Below, piece after piece: positions 11,551 to 22,302 of a stretch of 64,000 nt of DNA. Location: contig OW203765.1 in the NCBI GenBank assembly GCA_934045905.1, forward strand, positions 19,903,409 through 19,967,408. The letters are read 5' to 3'. The translations under genes were made by a program, and so were the position numbers. The notes under the pieces are model-generated. The model made no database searches, had not been told where the DNA came from, and worked only from the letters and a program-made list of their open reading frames with translations. Each line of letters begins with the position of its first letter. The stretch's first letter is position 1. This DNA is from Leuctra nigra (taxonomy: Eukaryota; Arthropoda; Insecta; Plecoptera; Leuctridae).

Positions 11551-12850
11551 ATAGATCATTAGGATCTCAGTATGTGAAGGGCAGGGGGGGGGGCTTACAA
11601 CTGTAATAGACAATACTGATGAAATGTTATAAGGGAAGATCTGATGGTCTAGCTAACACGACCATATCCATTCGCGTGTCCTGAATTAGAAGATGTACAT
11701 ATTTCATGACCATAAAACTTTTCAACGATGGAATTATAAAGTTCTTGTATAGAGTTGATGAAGTAGAAGGTAGAGAGCGCTTCAAGATCGATCCATAATT
11801 GATCTGATTGACTCGATTGTCTCCCGAAGTCCCGTTTTCGATCCCAGTGATAGGCTATGTTGATCATGGATCAACGTGATTTCTAACGTGACAATTCCAT
11901 CAATTACTTGACATATAATTAATACAATTACTGCTCACATAAATTAAAATTAGTATTCAAACCATTTCATTTCGATTTTTTTTCAGAAATTAACAACTTT
12001 CGCCATTATAAAAATATTCGAATGTATACCACAAAATGTATCTGATCACTAGAGAAAGGGAATAAAAAATACTACAAGTTTGGGGTATTTAAAAGTTTGA
12101 AGTGATTAAAAGTTTTTAAGAGTTCATTATAAATTAAATAAATCTCAACCAATCAGGTTTCCCAGTGGAGTTTTGACAAGTTTAAACGCCATTGAGAGCC
12201 TCCACAGCATGATTTGGAGGCGGTGTTCAACACTATAAGAAACGAAGCCCATTTATGTAGACTTTATTCCCTTTCTCTCGTGATAGCTACATATATGAAA
12301 ATCTAGAGCCAGAAATGAAGGGAATACCATGAATTAAAATGAAATTTGAAGGTACACTATGTCAACATTGACTATACGTAGGTGTATATTGATTTGTTTT
12401 GCTTTGGTCATCTCTTCTATACATTGAAATGCTAACAAATATATTGACACGTGACTAACTTGTTGAATCATGTTTACAACATGGCGTCTTATCCATCACA
12501 ACTGTCAAAAACATTACAACAAAACTTACCTGGCGATTTTATGAAGCGCGTCGGAACGCTCAACGTGGCGTCTGTTACTACGTGCGTCGAGCGTCGTTGT
12601 AGTACGTCGACTTACTCCCCCTTCCAACCCTTCATGAACCGACACACCCTCGTAGAGATCGTATCGATAGGACGCCCAAACACAGAGGGCGCCACTCGCT
12701 GTTTGAAACTAGTTGCGCGCGCATTCGCATAGAGGTAAATAATGTAGGTTCCTCATGAATAAGAGAATCAACAGAAAATGGCTACATTTCGTGAGATATA
12801 ATCGGACAATTTAAGAAATTGTCTCCGCTTTTTAAGGGGGTGGAAACCCG
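11551..12850. other. Intergenic DNA with one copy of the CCCTTTCTCTCG-type motif
   Basis: At about 12235-12295 lies a copy of the dispersed motif ATGTAGA-TTATTCCC-TTTCTCTCGTG described in the findings. A GC-richer patch at 12540-12720 has an ORF without recognisable motifs. Nothing else was seen. Confidence 0.35.
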
Positions 12851-13352
12851 AGCGATTTTGTCGTTTGTTGCAGGCACATTTTTGGATACTATTGGAGACA
12901 AAATGGGTTGACGAAATGATTAGATAAAAGACAAACATAGGGTTATCACTTGGTACATTTTGAATTTTTTGCTTTGTTTAATTAGTAATAATTAGTTGAT
13001 TTTTGGTGAAAACTTTTGTATTTTCTTGTCTTTCGCTGGGTGCCGTATGAAATGTAATTTTAAAAATGTGCCAAGTGATAAACCTAAGTTTGTCTTTTAT
13101 CTAATTATGATTAAATTTGAGATCAATTGGTTAGCGGGTTTGGTCTCCAATCGTATTGGAAATTGCATAGTTTTGCGCGGTTTTGTTGAATAACCGACGC
13201 CTAAATAAAAATGCACGAAGCAAAAATTCAAATGTGATAATAAAAGTATACAATCATACAGATCATGTGAACATCCTGTCAAAGTTACACTTACTTGTGT
13301 TGTGAAACAATTTGAAATTTGAATTTGAAATGTAAAACGCTTGCACCACCTT
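12851..13352. repeat. Dispersed repeat, copy 2 (partner at 9691)
   Basis: See copy 1. This copy also has an internal inverted pair, ACTATTGGAGACAAA near 12895 and TTTGGTCTCCAATCGT near 13139. Confidence 0.7.
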
Positions 13353-14204
13353 AAATATTTCATATTATGCGGTTTACAAAGTAAAATTTCTGTAGTAATT
13401 AGTTACTTTCCATCCTCAGTCATCTACAGAGCCGTATTATTTATTTTATATGGTTATATTTAATTTTTGTTTAATTTTGTTTCTTTCTTTATGAAAAATT
13501 TGGGGCTTATAGTTGTGCTCGGCGGTAGCTTGGCCGTAGTTACCTAACTGGGCGAAAAGATTTCACTAATTTTTAATGCGAAAAAGTTTTAAGGTGGGAC
13601 TAGCAAAATAATCATGGTATTGAAATTTCCACAAATTTGCCAAGAAATGTTAATTTCTAGAAGACCGTTTCACCATGGCAACACAATTTTAAACTGCACT
13701 TTTTATAATAAAAATGTCAAAATATGGCAGTGAAACCCTCACAGCTCAGTAAATCATCCAGGAACGTGTAGATTTAAAACTTTTAGGATAAAAAATTGTA
13801 TCTGATACACGATATAGTAGTTTTTCAAAGAAATCTAAGGGTGGGAAAGCATGTATTTTTCTATATGGTCGCAATGTTAAATCGAATTAAAAACGGTAAC
13901 TTTGAAGTGATATATCTCGAAAATTAGTTCAGCTTGCCTACTTTTTCTTTGCATATTATGGTGCAGAATTAAATTTTCTATATGTATGTAGAATTTGAAC
14001 GATTTCTTAGAAAAGGGTAGATATGATGGTCCCTCCATGTTTCTTATTTATCTTTTAGGCTAGAGGTTATATGGAAGAACAGACTCATGTGTCAGAATAT
14101 CGCAATTTTTTTGTAATGTATTCTTCATGCAAAAATAAAGACATAAAAAAATAAAAATAAATAAAACAAGTTTTTGTTCAACCTGTTGTGAAAATCCTTA
14201 TATT
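13353..14204. other. Intergenic DNA upstream of the THAP gene, nothing recognised
   Basis: AT-rich, with no plausible exon or repeat ends. Confidence 0.4.
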
Positions 14205-14564
14205 GAATTTTTCCCGCCGAAACCAAGTGCAACCAGCGCAAAGATACTAATATACTGTCTGCGAACCAGCGTGTGCGACTTGTCGCCTGTCGGTTTGTTT
14301 GAGAACTAAAACTAGGACAACTATTTTGAATGTCAAACCATTGGTCAAACACAGGAAGATAAGAGACATACTTATTCAAACGTTTGACACATTTGCAAAA
14401 CTCCGTCAGGACACATATTGTAAGTGGTTATGGTAATTTCTCAAATAATTTCTTTTATATATCTCAACGCTTAACGTGATTCTTTGAAGAACCCCTATAC
14501 TTAACCTAAAAATTATATTTTCCTCAGACTGCAGCTAAGACTAATTGGGAATCTACTGAGTGAA
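14205..14564 (+). promoter_or_regulatory. Probable promoter and 5'UTR region of the THAP gene
   Basis: This stretch just upstream of the THAP ATG is locally richer in CpG and G+C (for example CCCGCCG near 14214 and TGTCGCCTGTCGG near 14280) than the flanking AT-rich DNA. It contains no recognised repeat. Assignment rests on position and composition only. Confidence 0.25.
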
Positions 14565-14659
14565 ATGCCCACAACGTGTGTTGCATTGAACTGTCGGCAA
14601 CGCTGGGCTCGAGAAGTTAGAGCGTCAAACTTGGACCCTCGGGAGCGGTCATTTTTCAG
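14565..14659 (+). CDS. THAP gene exon 1
   Basis: This exon encodes residues 1-31 plus two bases of codon 32, with zinc ligands C5 and C10. It ends TTTTTCAG|GTGAGC. Its 64-base intron is the shortest in the gene. Confidence 0.83.
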
Positions 14660-17600
14660 GTGAGCGATCAAGTGGTGAATTTTTTAGCCACTTGAAACAC
14701 CTTTATAAGTTCTACCTGTTGCAGATTTCCACTGCAAGATTCTGAACTTCTAAATAAATGGCTAACTAATATGAAGCGAGACGAATGGACACCTACGAAA
14801 GCATCCGCTCTGTGTTCCGAACATTTTTTGGAGAAATGTTTCCGTTACAACAACAATCGACGGTCTCTAGTGCCTAATGCAGTCCCGACCATCTTCAAGT
14901 TTACTGCCTTGGACAAGAGAAAGCACAGGTCTTCACAGCAACGTGCGGAGTCGTGTAGTACACTAGAACTGTGTGTAACATTGCCCGAGTTGTGCACAAC
15001 AGACATTGAGCTTGAACAATGTTATAATCATCTTATTAATGGTAAGTAAATACCATTAACTGTGCGTGTATAAAGAATGCAACGTTAAAAATGGGTTATT
15101 TTGACTCCCCCCCCCTTCCCCTCCTCCCGTTGTCAACTGTGTCATACTCGAAACAATTCCCCCTAAAAGGATACCACAAAACTATATCGACCCCCTCCCC
15201 CCCGCCACCCCCAAAAATAGAATTTGTCTGACCCCAAAATGTATCAATTTAAAGTCCATATCAGCAAAATTTCAGGTCCCGACATCTCAACTGAAATTTA
15301 ATGCTTTAAAATGTCTAAGAAAACGAACCATGTTCAATCTAATTCAAAGTTTGCATTGATATTGTAGCCTATGTAGTAATTATACAATTGTTCAGCCAAA
15401 CCAGTCAAGGTCTTTATGAACTATTGACATTTCAATCTTATATTTGATTTCTTTTCAAATTTGTATTTCTGATCACTGCCTTGATAGTTTTGTGCCATGA
15501 CCTTGATCACTTCCCCAAATGTTTTACAAGTTAATCTAAGGTCGGGTAGGACCAACTTTGGATTAGTTAACTATCGATAGTTAGTAGGCAAATAGCCAAT
15601 GAATCCAGTTGGTGCGAATTCCACAGCCAATCAGATTCACTAAATTCCACTAACCATCGATAGTTAACTTAGGCCGGGTAGGACCAACTTTGGATTAAGT
15701 TAATTATCGATGGTTAGTGGAAATTAGTGAATCTTATTGGCTGTGGAATTCAACCATCGATAGTTAACTTAATCCAAAGTTGGTCCTACCCGGCCTTAAT
15801 CCAAAGTTGGTCCTACCCGGCCTAAGTATCGCTTGGTATGGCTTATCAATGTCAATGCATTTCCAAAGATATTTAACAGGAATATATTCATGGGTTTATG
15901 GGCATTGTACAACGTTTAAGTGCACATATTTGTGCAAATTTAATTTATTATTGATTATTTTAATTTGTTTGACATTTTGTAGTGAAAATCAAAACTCTGT
16001 GTGATTTGAAATATAATGGATTGCAAACATTCTTCCCATCTGTGTTGTCATTAAAATACAACATGTGTTCATGTGGAATGTATGTGTAATGGACGTGTAA
16101 TTATTTTAAAATTTTCTTCTAGATTTAATCGTGGCACCTGAATTACCAGAACAGACTACTCTGCTGTCGAGAACCTCAGCTGTAGTTCCTCCCGATCACG
16201 CGTACGCCTTGCCAGTAAGTCTTCAGAAGATCACGCAGATGTACGAGGAGAAGAGGAACGAGTGTCTCACGTTACGCCAGCGGCTGAAAGTGGCGAGACA
16301 AGATGCCGCTCGACAACGCGTCAAGTGTCTTGATCTTAAGAAGGTACTTAGCAGGACTTGCACTCTGAGCTCGAAACCCATGGCCATCCTTCCTCGGGCT
16401 TTTTCGTGGCTATACCTCAGTCCAGGTATAGAGATGCATTTGCAGAGAGATGCATCTTCTTATTTTACATAACTACTAACCATTTTACAATCGTTTTTCC
16501 TTTTTTTGGTATACGGCTGCTGTTTTGACTTGAGTGATACCACCTTTACACCTTTTCCTATTTCAAACAAATAAAATTAACTGAATGAGTGGCACAACTG
16601 CAACCAGTTAAACTTTTTTTATAGGTACACTTGGCACAACTAAAATTGATCGTTCAATAAATCTGATTGACTGAAAAATGTTAGATCGTACCATCAGAAG
16701 TCAGTCCAAGCGATCTCCTTGTCTCACTCTAGTAGGTGACCTCACATTTCAATGATAATAACAAGCATTGATTGGTATGGATCATGACCAGCTGTCATTC
16801 AAATTTGTTCACCGATCATTTTTTGTTGTGCCGAGTGATCTGTAGAGCATTTTGACAGGTAATTAAAAAATAAAAACAAAACAAAAACCTGATAAAATTC
16901 ATTGACAAGTTAATTATTTGCTAGGATCAAATTAAATAAAAAATATGTAAATATGTATTTACCATGATCAAATGTATGTAGGGGAGGATGGGGGAATTGC
17001 GACCACTTAAGCCTAATTGCTTGTAACTTGAACAAATATAAAATTATATGTAATTGAAGGAGTAGGATATTGAGCTAAAAGATGGAGGTACATTAAAAAA
17101 TAAAATGTATGTATTTTTATGTGTAGTACACAAAGTTACAGCCCATACAAAAAAGGGTCCATTGATTTTCATTACCCCTTACTATTGGGGAATGGCGCTC
17201 AATATTTCTGATATGAAATAACATAGCAACTATAAAACAACAGCATAATAGCACTATACGAGCTATAATTGTTTTCTGTTTACTTCTTTTAGTTCAAAGT
17301 GCAAATCAATAGGTAGTAATAATACTAGGGATGGCACTTTTACCGGGTCTGAAAAAATCGGTAAATTTACCGGTAAATTTACCGGTCAGCGGTAAATTTT
17401 GAAAAATGATGGCAGATGCCAATTCATGACTATACCAAATACAAAAATGACCCTACTTTATTATTTGACCCATTTACAAAGATTACCTCAGTCAGGACAA
17501 TAACAATACCTACATCTATAATCAATGTTAATAATGACAATACTCCTTATTGATAAGGGATGATATAGCCGAATAGCATTGATTCGACCAATCTAGTGTA

Positions 17601-18942
17601 GTAGGCTATGCCATGTTGCCTGTGCTATTCTCCCATAAGAGGAATTGTCGACCACCAATTTGATCAAGTTACAATCTGTGTCTGCTAAACAAGCAAACCT
17701 GAAGAGAGATTCCGACATTGGAAGTAATCCTATATGGATGGAGTTATCATTCTGAATGATTGAGGACAACCAAAAATCAACATAAAATATGCCTAACTGC
17801 TAATGTTGTCACACTGATGTTTCCTTATAGTTTTTACTTAAAATTTGATATCTCTATTCATACATTGGAGAGGATCAAAAAAACAAAATTTACCATTTTT
17901 TTTACCGGTAAATTAATAATCGGTAAATTTACCGGTAAATTTACCTTAATTTACCGGTAAATTTTACCGGGTGCCATCCCTAAATAATACAATTAATTAG
18001 TTATATTGTGAAATTTCCTATTGTGCTAGGAATGTAAGGAATTAAAGTAGGAATTGAGGACTGATCGCCACTCCCCCAAAGCTCGGGGCGTCCTATGATG
18101 TCATGGCTTCCATACCAAGAGAAATAATGCAGTAACTTGAATGGTGCATTAAATGCACCATTCATTAAATGATGGTGCATTAAATGATTATGTATCTACT
18201 ATTAGAAAAAAATTATATCACAGGAATTGAGCATATTTCAAAGAGTGCTCTCCTTGCTTTAGTTGTTGTGCACCGTTAGAGCAACTGGCTCAAAAATTGT
18301 TTTTCTTGCACAAAAATTACAATAAATAATTCCGAGCAGTTATGTTTGGTTTCACTGCTTCTATAGGATCACGCCAAGTGGCTCCACATGTCAAACCAAA
18401 TATTTTCAAGTAGGTATGGCGGGAAATGACTGATTCCCATTACCCCTTGAGCGTCATTCCCCCACTTTCCCCTAGTCACAAAATAACCAAATGGCTGGTA
18501 TATTGGCTACCACTGTTCTTGTCAGATCCTTGCTAGTTTCTGCCATTGGGCCAGAGAGACTGGGGTGTTTGGGTGTTAGAGTTACGACCTCCCTCCACCT
18601 GTTATCAGTCTCTCAACGGAGCGGATCGTGGAGGCCCGTGCTGTGAATGTCACACCGTCATCTGGATGGGACGCTAAGCCGTTGGCCCCCTCGGTATCTT
18701 TCTTCAGTATATAGTAGGCTACATGCCTGTTTCCTCTCCTCCCGTCTCTATATTACATCCTCGGCTCTGTTAAGGATAAAGAAATTTCATTACCAAACCT
18801 CCTGTGAATTATCTTAAATATTGTCTTATTTTGTCTGCAGAAATTGAATGAGGCGCACACGCTACTGTTGTCACGTATTCCAGTGAAGAAGGGATGCGGT
18901 ACAGTTGCTGCCAGTCCCGACGGTTGGCACTTCATGGTTTGA
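14565..18942 (+). CDS. THAP-domain zinc-finger protein with C-terminal coiled coil, four exons, 244 aa
   Basis: Exons 14565-14659, 14725-15041, 16123-16343 and 18841-18942 join in frame (95+317+221+102 = 735 nt). All introns are GT-AG: donors CAG|GTGAGC, ATG|GTAAGT and AAG|GTACTT; acceptors GTTGCAG, CTTCTAG and TCTGCAG. Residues 1-90 form a THAP domain: C5 and C10, FRFP (31-34), W44, W53, CSEH (C62, H65) completing the C2CH zinc site, and the AVPTIF box (84-89). A low-complexity linker leads to a charged coiled coil (about 171-221) starting LQKITQMYEEKRNE and running across exons 3 and 4. The layout and length resemble THAP1-type factors (about 210 aa): sequence-specific DNA binding in the nucleus, with dimerisation by the coiled coil. 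The start has a purine at -3 and the THAP domain begins right after it. No transposase domain follows, so this is not a P-element. Introns 2 and 3 carry MITEs. The exact ortholog is unknown. Confidence 0.87.
14725..15041 (+). CDS. THAP gene exon 2
   Basis: This exon completes codon 32 (Arg) and encodes the rest of the THAP domain (CSEH, AVPTIF) and part of the linker. It ends with one base of codon 138 before GTAAGT. The methionine at 14771 is internal and is not the start. Confidence 0.87.
15540..15822. mobile_element. PIF/Harbinger-like MITE (outer copy) in THAP intron 2
   Basis: Ends GGTCGGGTAGGACCAAC and GTTGGTCCTACCCGGCC are inverted and flanked on both sides by TAA (15537-15539 and 15823-15825), a 3-bp target duplication of the TWA type. 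It is interrupted by a second copy of the same family. Confidence 0.85.
15672..15795. mobile_element. PIF/Harbinger-like MITE (inner copy, self-nested)
   Basis: This 124-bp copy begins GGCCGGGTAGGACCAAC and ends GTTGGTCCTACCCGGCC. It is flanked by TTA at 15669-15671 and 15796-15798 and sits inside the outer copy at a TTA within GTTAACTTAATCC. Confidence 0.85.
16123..16343 (+). CDS. THAP gene exon 3
   Basis: This exon opens after CTTCTAG and completes Asp138 in frame. It encodes a Pro/Ser-rich stretch and most of the coiled coil (LQKITQMYEEKRNECLTLRQ and onward). The donor GTACTT is weak. Reading through it would add about 42 residues and stop near 16470, a possible alternative end. Confidence 0.75.
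16979..18474. mobile_element. Tc1/mariner-like MITE in THAP intron 3, itself interrupted
   Basis: TAGGGGAGGATGGGGGAAT at the left and ATTCCCCCACTTTCCCCTA at the right are inverted with few mismatches, and TA on both sides could be the target duplication. Without the nested hAT the element is about 0.83 kb. No ORF with transposase motifs was seen. Confidence 0.65.
17326..17982. mobile_element. hAT-like MITE nested in the 16979-18474 element, perfect 8-bp TSD
   Basis: AATAATAC at 17318-17325 is exactly repeated at 17983-17990. The ends are TAGGGATGGCAC and GTGCCATCCCTA, followed inward by clustered ACCGGTAAATTTACCGGTAA palindromes. Confidence 0.88.
18520..18720 (+). repeat. Possible SINE/LINE 3'-like fragment in THAP intron 3
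   Basis: A GC-richer block with CATCTGGATGGGACGCTAAG and GCCGTTGGCCCCCTCGG resembles phrases seen in arthropod retroposon 3' regions. No poly(A) or target duplication was found. Confidence 0.3.
18841..18942 (+). CDS. THAP gene exon 4 (terminal)
   Basis: This exon follows a good polypyrimidine tract and TCTGCAG. It continues the coiled coil with KLNEAHTLLLSRIP in phase 0 and stops at TGA 18940-18942. I saw no AATAAA in the next 1.3 kb, so the 3'UTR may be spliced again; an acceptor-like CTATTTCAG sits near 19641. Confidence 0.68.
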   Translation, partial: KLNEAHTLLLSRIPVKKGCGTVAASPDGWHFMV

Positions 18943-19891
18943 GTCTGCCGCTGTGCAGTGAAAGACGCCAGTGTTGTCAGGTCAACTCAACGACTGCCAA
19001 CAGTGAGTGCAGTTCACACACGTAGTAAATAGGTGTCACTGGCAGTGGATTTTTTTTATTCTAGTTCTCTATGTTGTACCTACTCTTCAGTCTTCATTAG
19101 GTACCTACCTAAGTCTATGAAAATGAAAAATATGTAGCAGGCGACAATTAGGCAATCCTCTTGAAGAACAGAAATTATAATGGTAATTAAGTGGTCTACT
19201 CTGTTTATTGACTTAATTTAACTTTTATCTTTTCATGTGATTTTTAAAAATTACATTGGTTTTTTATGTGAAGTTTTAGGTTTTGTTTTTTTATTTACCA
19301 GATATTCACAATGTGATTTTTTTGGTTCATTATTTTTTGAACAATGTTTACTGTTTAGTGTCTAAAAAAACGAGAGTGATATCAACTAGAATTATAATGT
19401 AGAAAGCCTTGTGTAACATTAGCAACCACTTGTAGATAAATGAGTCACTTGATAGTTGATAACATTTGGGAGCGCAGCCAACTGCATGAGTGAGATCACT
19501 TTCGCTGCCTGAAGGCAGTAAGAAGCCCTCATAACAAATCCATGGTACTTTTCAGAACCACCAGAGCCTCTAACGGAACGGACTGCCAACCGCTGCATTT
19601 TCACGTGTTACCTATTTAATTATGTGTTGTTCTATTTCAGGAGTTTGGTGGTCCGGGTCTTCGTGGATGACATCTCAAGCTCCTGCATGCAGGCTGTGAC
19701 TTTGGTGATGTATTAGCAGTGTTTTGTTCCGCTGGGCCAAGTGTAGTCTCGCATTGTTTGTTGGTATACCTACACCAGCGATTTGTGTTGTTACTACCTG
19801 CTATTAACTAAGAGCTCTGTAGGATTTGTGTTTTGGAACACAGATACAGAAGAGCCAAATCTGAATTACAACCTACATTGTACGTAACATT

Positions 19892-20754
19892 GGCTCCACA
19901 GCCGTCTGTACACTCGTCGTACGTTCCTCCTCCTCCTCCTGTGAGCTGCCTGTTGCAGTGTTGGGCAAATTACTTTTGAAAAGTAGTGGCACTACTTTAC
20001 TTACTACTACATTCAAAAAGTAGTAACACTACTTTACTCACTACTATAACACAAAAGTAGTGGCACTACTTAACTTTTCACTCAAAAAAGTAGTGAGATT
20101 ACTTTCGCGTTATTTACCTCACAGAAAACTCAATTATTCACTTTAGTAGGCTAAGAATTTAAATGCAGTTTTTAATCTGTCTCATTGCCTATTTGCTGCA
20201 CAATAAGTTAAAGAAATTAAAAGGAGAAAACATGCAATTCACAAGGATGGAATTAGTAATTACTTGTTCTTAATAAATAAAATTTCACAGGATGTCAAAT
20301 ATACAAGTGTTTTAAATGTGGCGCCAAGTCTCAAGGTCCCAAATCAAGGTAACAGATTACAGGGTCTGTAATGTACTGCCCCTGGTGGAAGAAACAAAAA
20401 GTAACGCGTTGAAAGGAATTAGTTCGAAATAGTAGTGAAATTACTTTACAAATTACTTTATTAAATAAGTAACAGCGTTACTTAAAACGTTACTGAAAAG
20501 TAATTTCGTTACAGTAACGCGTTCCTTTCTTTACTTTACTTCCCAACACTGCTGTTATCTGAGTAAAAATTATAGTTCCTGACCTGCCGTCCTGGGAAGA
20601 AGCCACCACCGTAGCCTTGGCTATTCGAATGCGCGACGGTGGCGGCCCCTTCCCTGGACGGCAGGTGAGGAAATACAATTTTTCCTCAGATAACAGGCAG
20701 CTCAACGGAGGAGGAGGAACGAATGACGAGTGTACAGACGGCTGTGATTGGCTC
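19892..20754. mobile_element. Foldback element interrupted by a hAT-like MITE
   Basis: The left arm GGCTCCACAGCCGTCTGTAC... and the right arm ...GTACAGACGGCTGTGATTGG are inverted, both with CCTCCTCCTCC tracts and GAGCTGCCTGTT. Once the insertion at 19956-20551 is removed, pairing continues through CTGCCGTCC to an apex near 20625. Confidence 0.7.
19956..20551. mobile_element. hAT-like MITE (CAGTGTTGGG...CCCAACACTG)
   Basis: Ten-base perfect inverted ends bound a 596-bp element full of AAAAGTAGTGGCACTACTT-like direct repeats and AGTAACGC motifs. The uninterrupted opposite arm of the host foldback shows the empty site GCCTGTTATC; the bases CTGTT occur on both sides of the insertion. Confidence 0.8.
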
Positions 20755-22028
20755 TAATTTTTGGGTGACTATGTTCTGAGCCCCTTAAAAATTATACTAA
20801 CCTTTAATCATTGTTTGCACAAAATTCTTTTATCTTAGTACAAAACTCTATTTTCTCTGTTGGCATCCATTAGCTTGGCACATATGACAGGTCAGATTTA
20901 ACTTAAAAATTAGGATTATTGTATTTTTGTGCAAAGAGTGATACTGATTATGGATGTTAACGATTTCTCGGAAGCCTACAATTATCAACATATCACCAAA
21001 ACCACAGATATGACCACTATTCTGAATTGTGCCAAAAAGATGTCACAATATGTCAATCTATGCTACGATCATCACAGTTTACAGAGATTGGAAACAGTCT
21101 GCGCATTGTGACGTCATTCCCATGAGACCAATGTTAAATGAAGGCGGCCCAAGATCTGGTTCGCGTGTTTGCTCCGACCTACTTCCGGTTGCCACTGCTT
21201 ACTTCCGGCGCACCAGCGCAAAAGACCATTTTGGAGCTTTGCGCAGATGTGAAGTTGTTCATACAGTTTGCCGCCAGATTCAAAAACATTCCACTAGTCT
21301 CTTGCACATTACTTGAAAGTTGAAACACAAAATTATGGAAACGTTTCCATCCATGATATTTGATTAAAAAATTAAGTAACTTAGTCAATTATTACCTTTA
21401 TTATCTCAAGCTTCGACATATCGTGCTGTTCATTGATAAATTTAATTTTTGATAGAATGACAGTTTGACATTTGAAATAGCCACCATTAGGGGCGGTGAG
21501 AAGGACGTATGTCCAGCTGGTCTTAGAGTTTCCAATCCCTGTAAAGTGTGATGATTGTAGATCTATTCTTTTACAAATACATACATATTTTTTATATTTG
21601 AATACAAATTGTATTTATTTGTGAAACCTTGTATTTGACTTGTGGGTCAAACAGACCCACAATTCAAGTATTTTATTCAACTTCCATTGGTAGGTACCTA
21701 CTGATAATTTGGGTAGACAAACAGGAATTCCGAACCTACAGCACTCGGAACCTTGTGGGAATTGAAGTAAGTGCGTTGTTTGGTTTCCTGATAATTCACA
21801 CCCTCTGCTGACCAACATTGGTACATTTTCTTATTATACCTTTTACTGACTCATGCTGAAAAGAAACTGCATCCACCAGTCATATTATGATGTCAGTCCA
21901 AAACACTAAAATACCCGTGCGCCAATTAGCTTGGGCGGAATCGAGTAGATTCTGTGTCATCGCATTGATAATACCAAAATATTTTTGAGCATGAGACAAA
22001 AGTGTATATTGTATATCTATGACACCAT
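20755..22028. other. Intergenic DNA with a promoter-like patch at 21130-21215
   Basis: Two ACTTCCGG (minus-strand CCGGAAGT, ETS/GABP-type) sites lie exactly 20 bases apart at 21181 and 21201, next to GCGCACCAGCGC. No exon could be attached on either strand. Confidence 0.3.
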
Positions 22029-22302
22029 GCAGTATAAGAGGTGAGACGGCAGACCTGTACTGCCCATGATAAGTTTGTTCGAGTATCTATCAGGGCAACC
22101 GTACAGGTTTGTAGTCACCACAGCCGAGTTCCCTAGCTGCCAGCTCACGAAAGTCTGCGTACTGCCGGACAAGTGTCTAGTACCGCGTTCTCCGCCAGGT
22201 GCGCTGCTTGTTGCTGACTGACTGACTGGCCATGTGGCACAGGTCTGAGCGTGAAGGATACTCGACGCGCTCAGAGATTCGTCGTCTCACCTCTTATACT
22301 GC
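22029..22302. mobile_element. MITE with perfect 20-bp terminal inverted repeats
   Basis: GCAGTATAAGAGGTGAGACG at 22029-22048 is the exact reverse complement of 22283-22302. The 274-bp element is GC-rich inside. No clear target duplication. TAAGAGGTGAG is similar to the TAGAGGTGAG end of the 23932 element. Confidence 0.8.

Noticed and set aside
14771..15049. A separate 92-aa gene starting at the methionine at 14771
   Set aside because: This removes the first half of the THAP domain; the spliced model supplies C5, C10 and FRFP in frame.
14565..18942. P-element-type THAP transposase
   Set aside because: No RNase-H-like or GTP-binding transposase region follows; the reading frame ends after a coiled coil at 244 residues.
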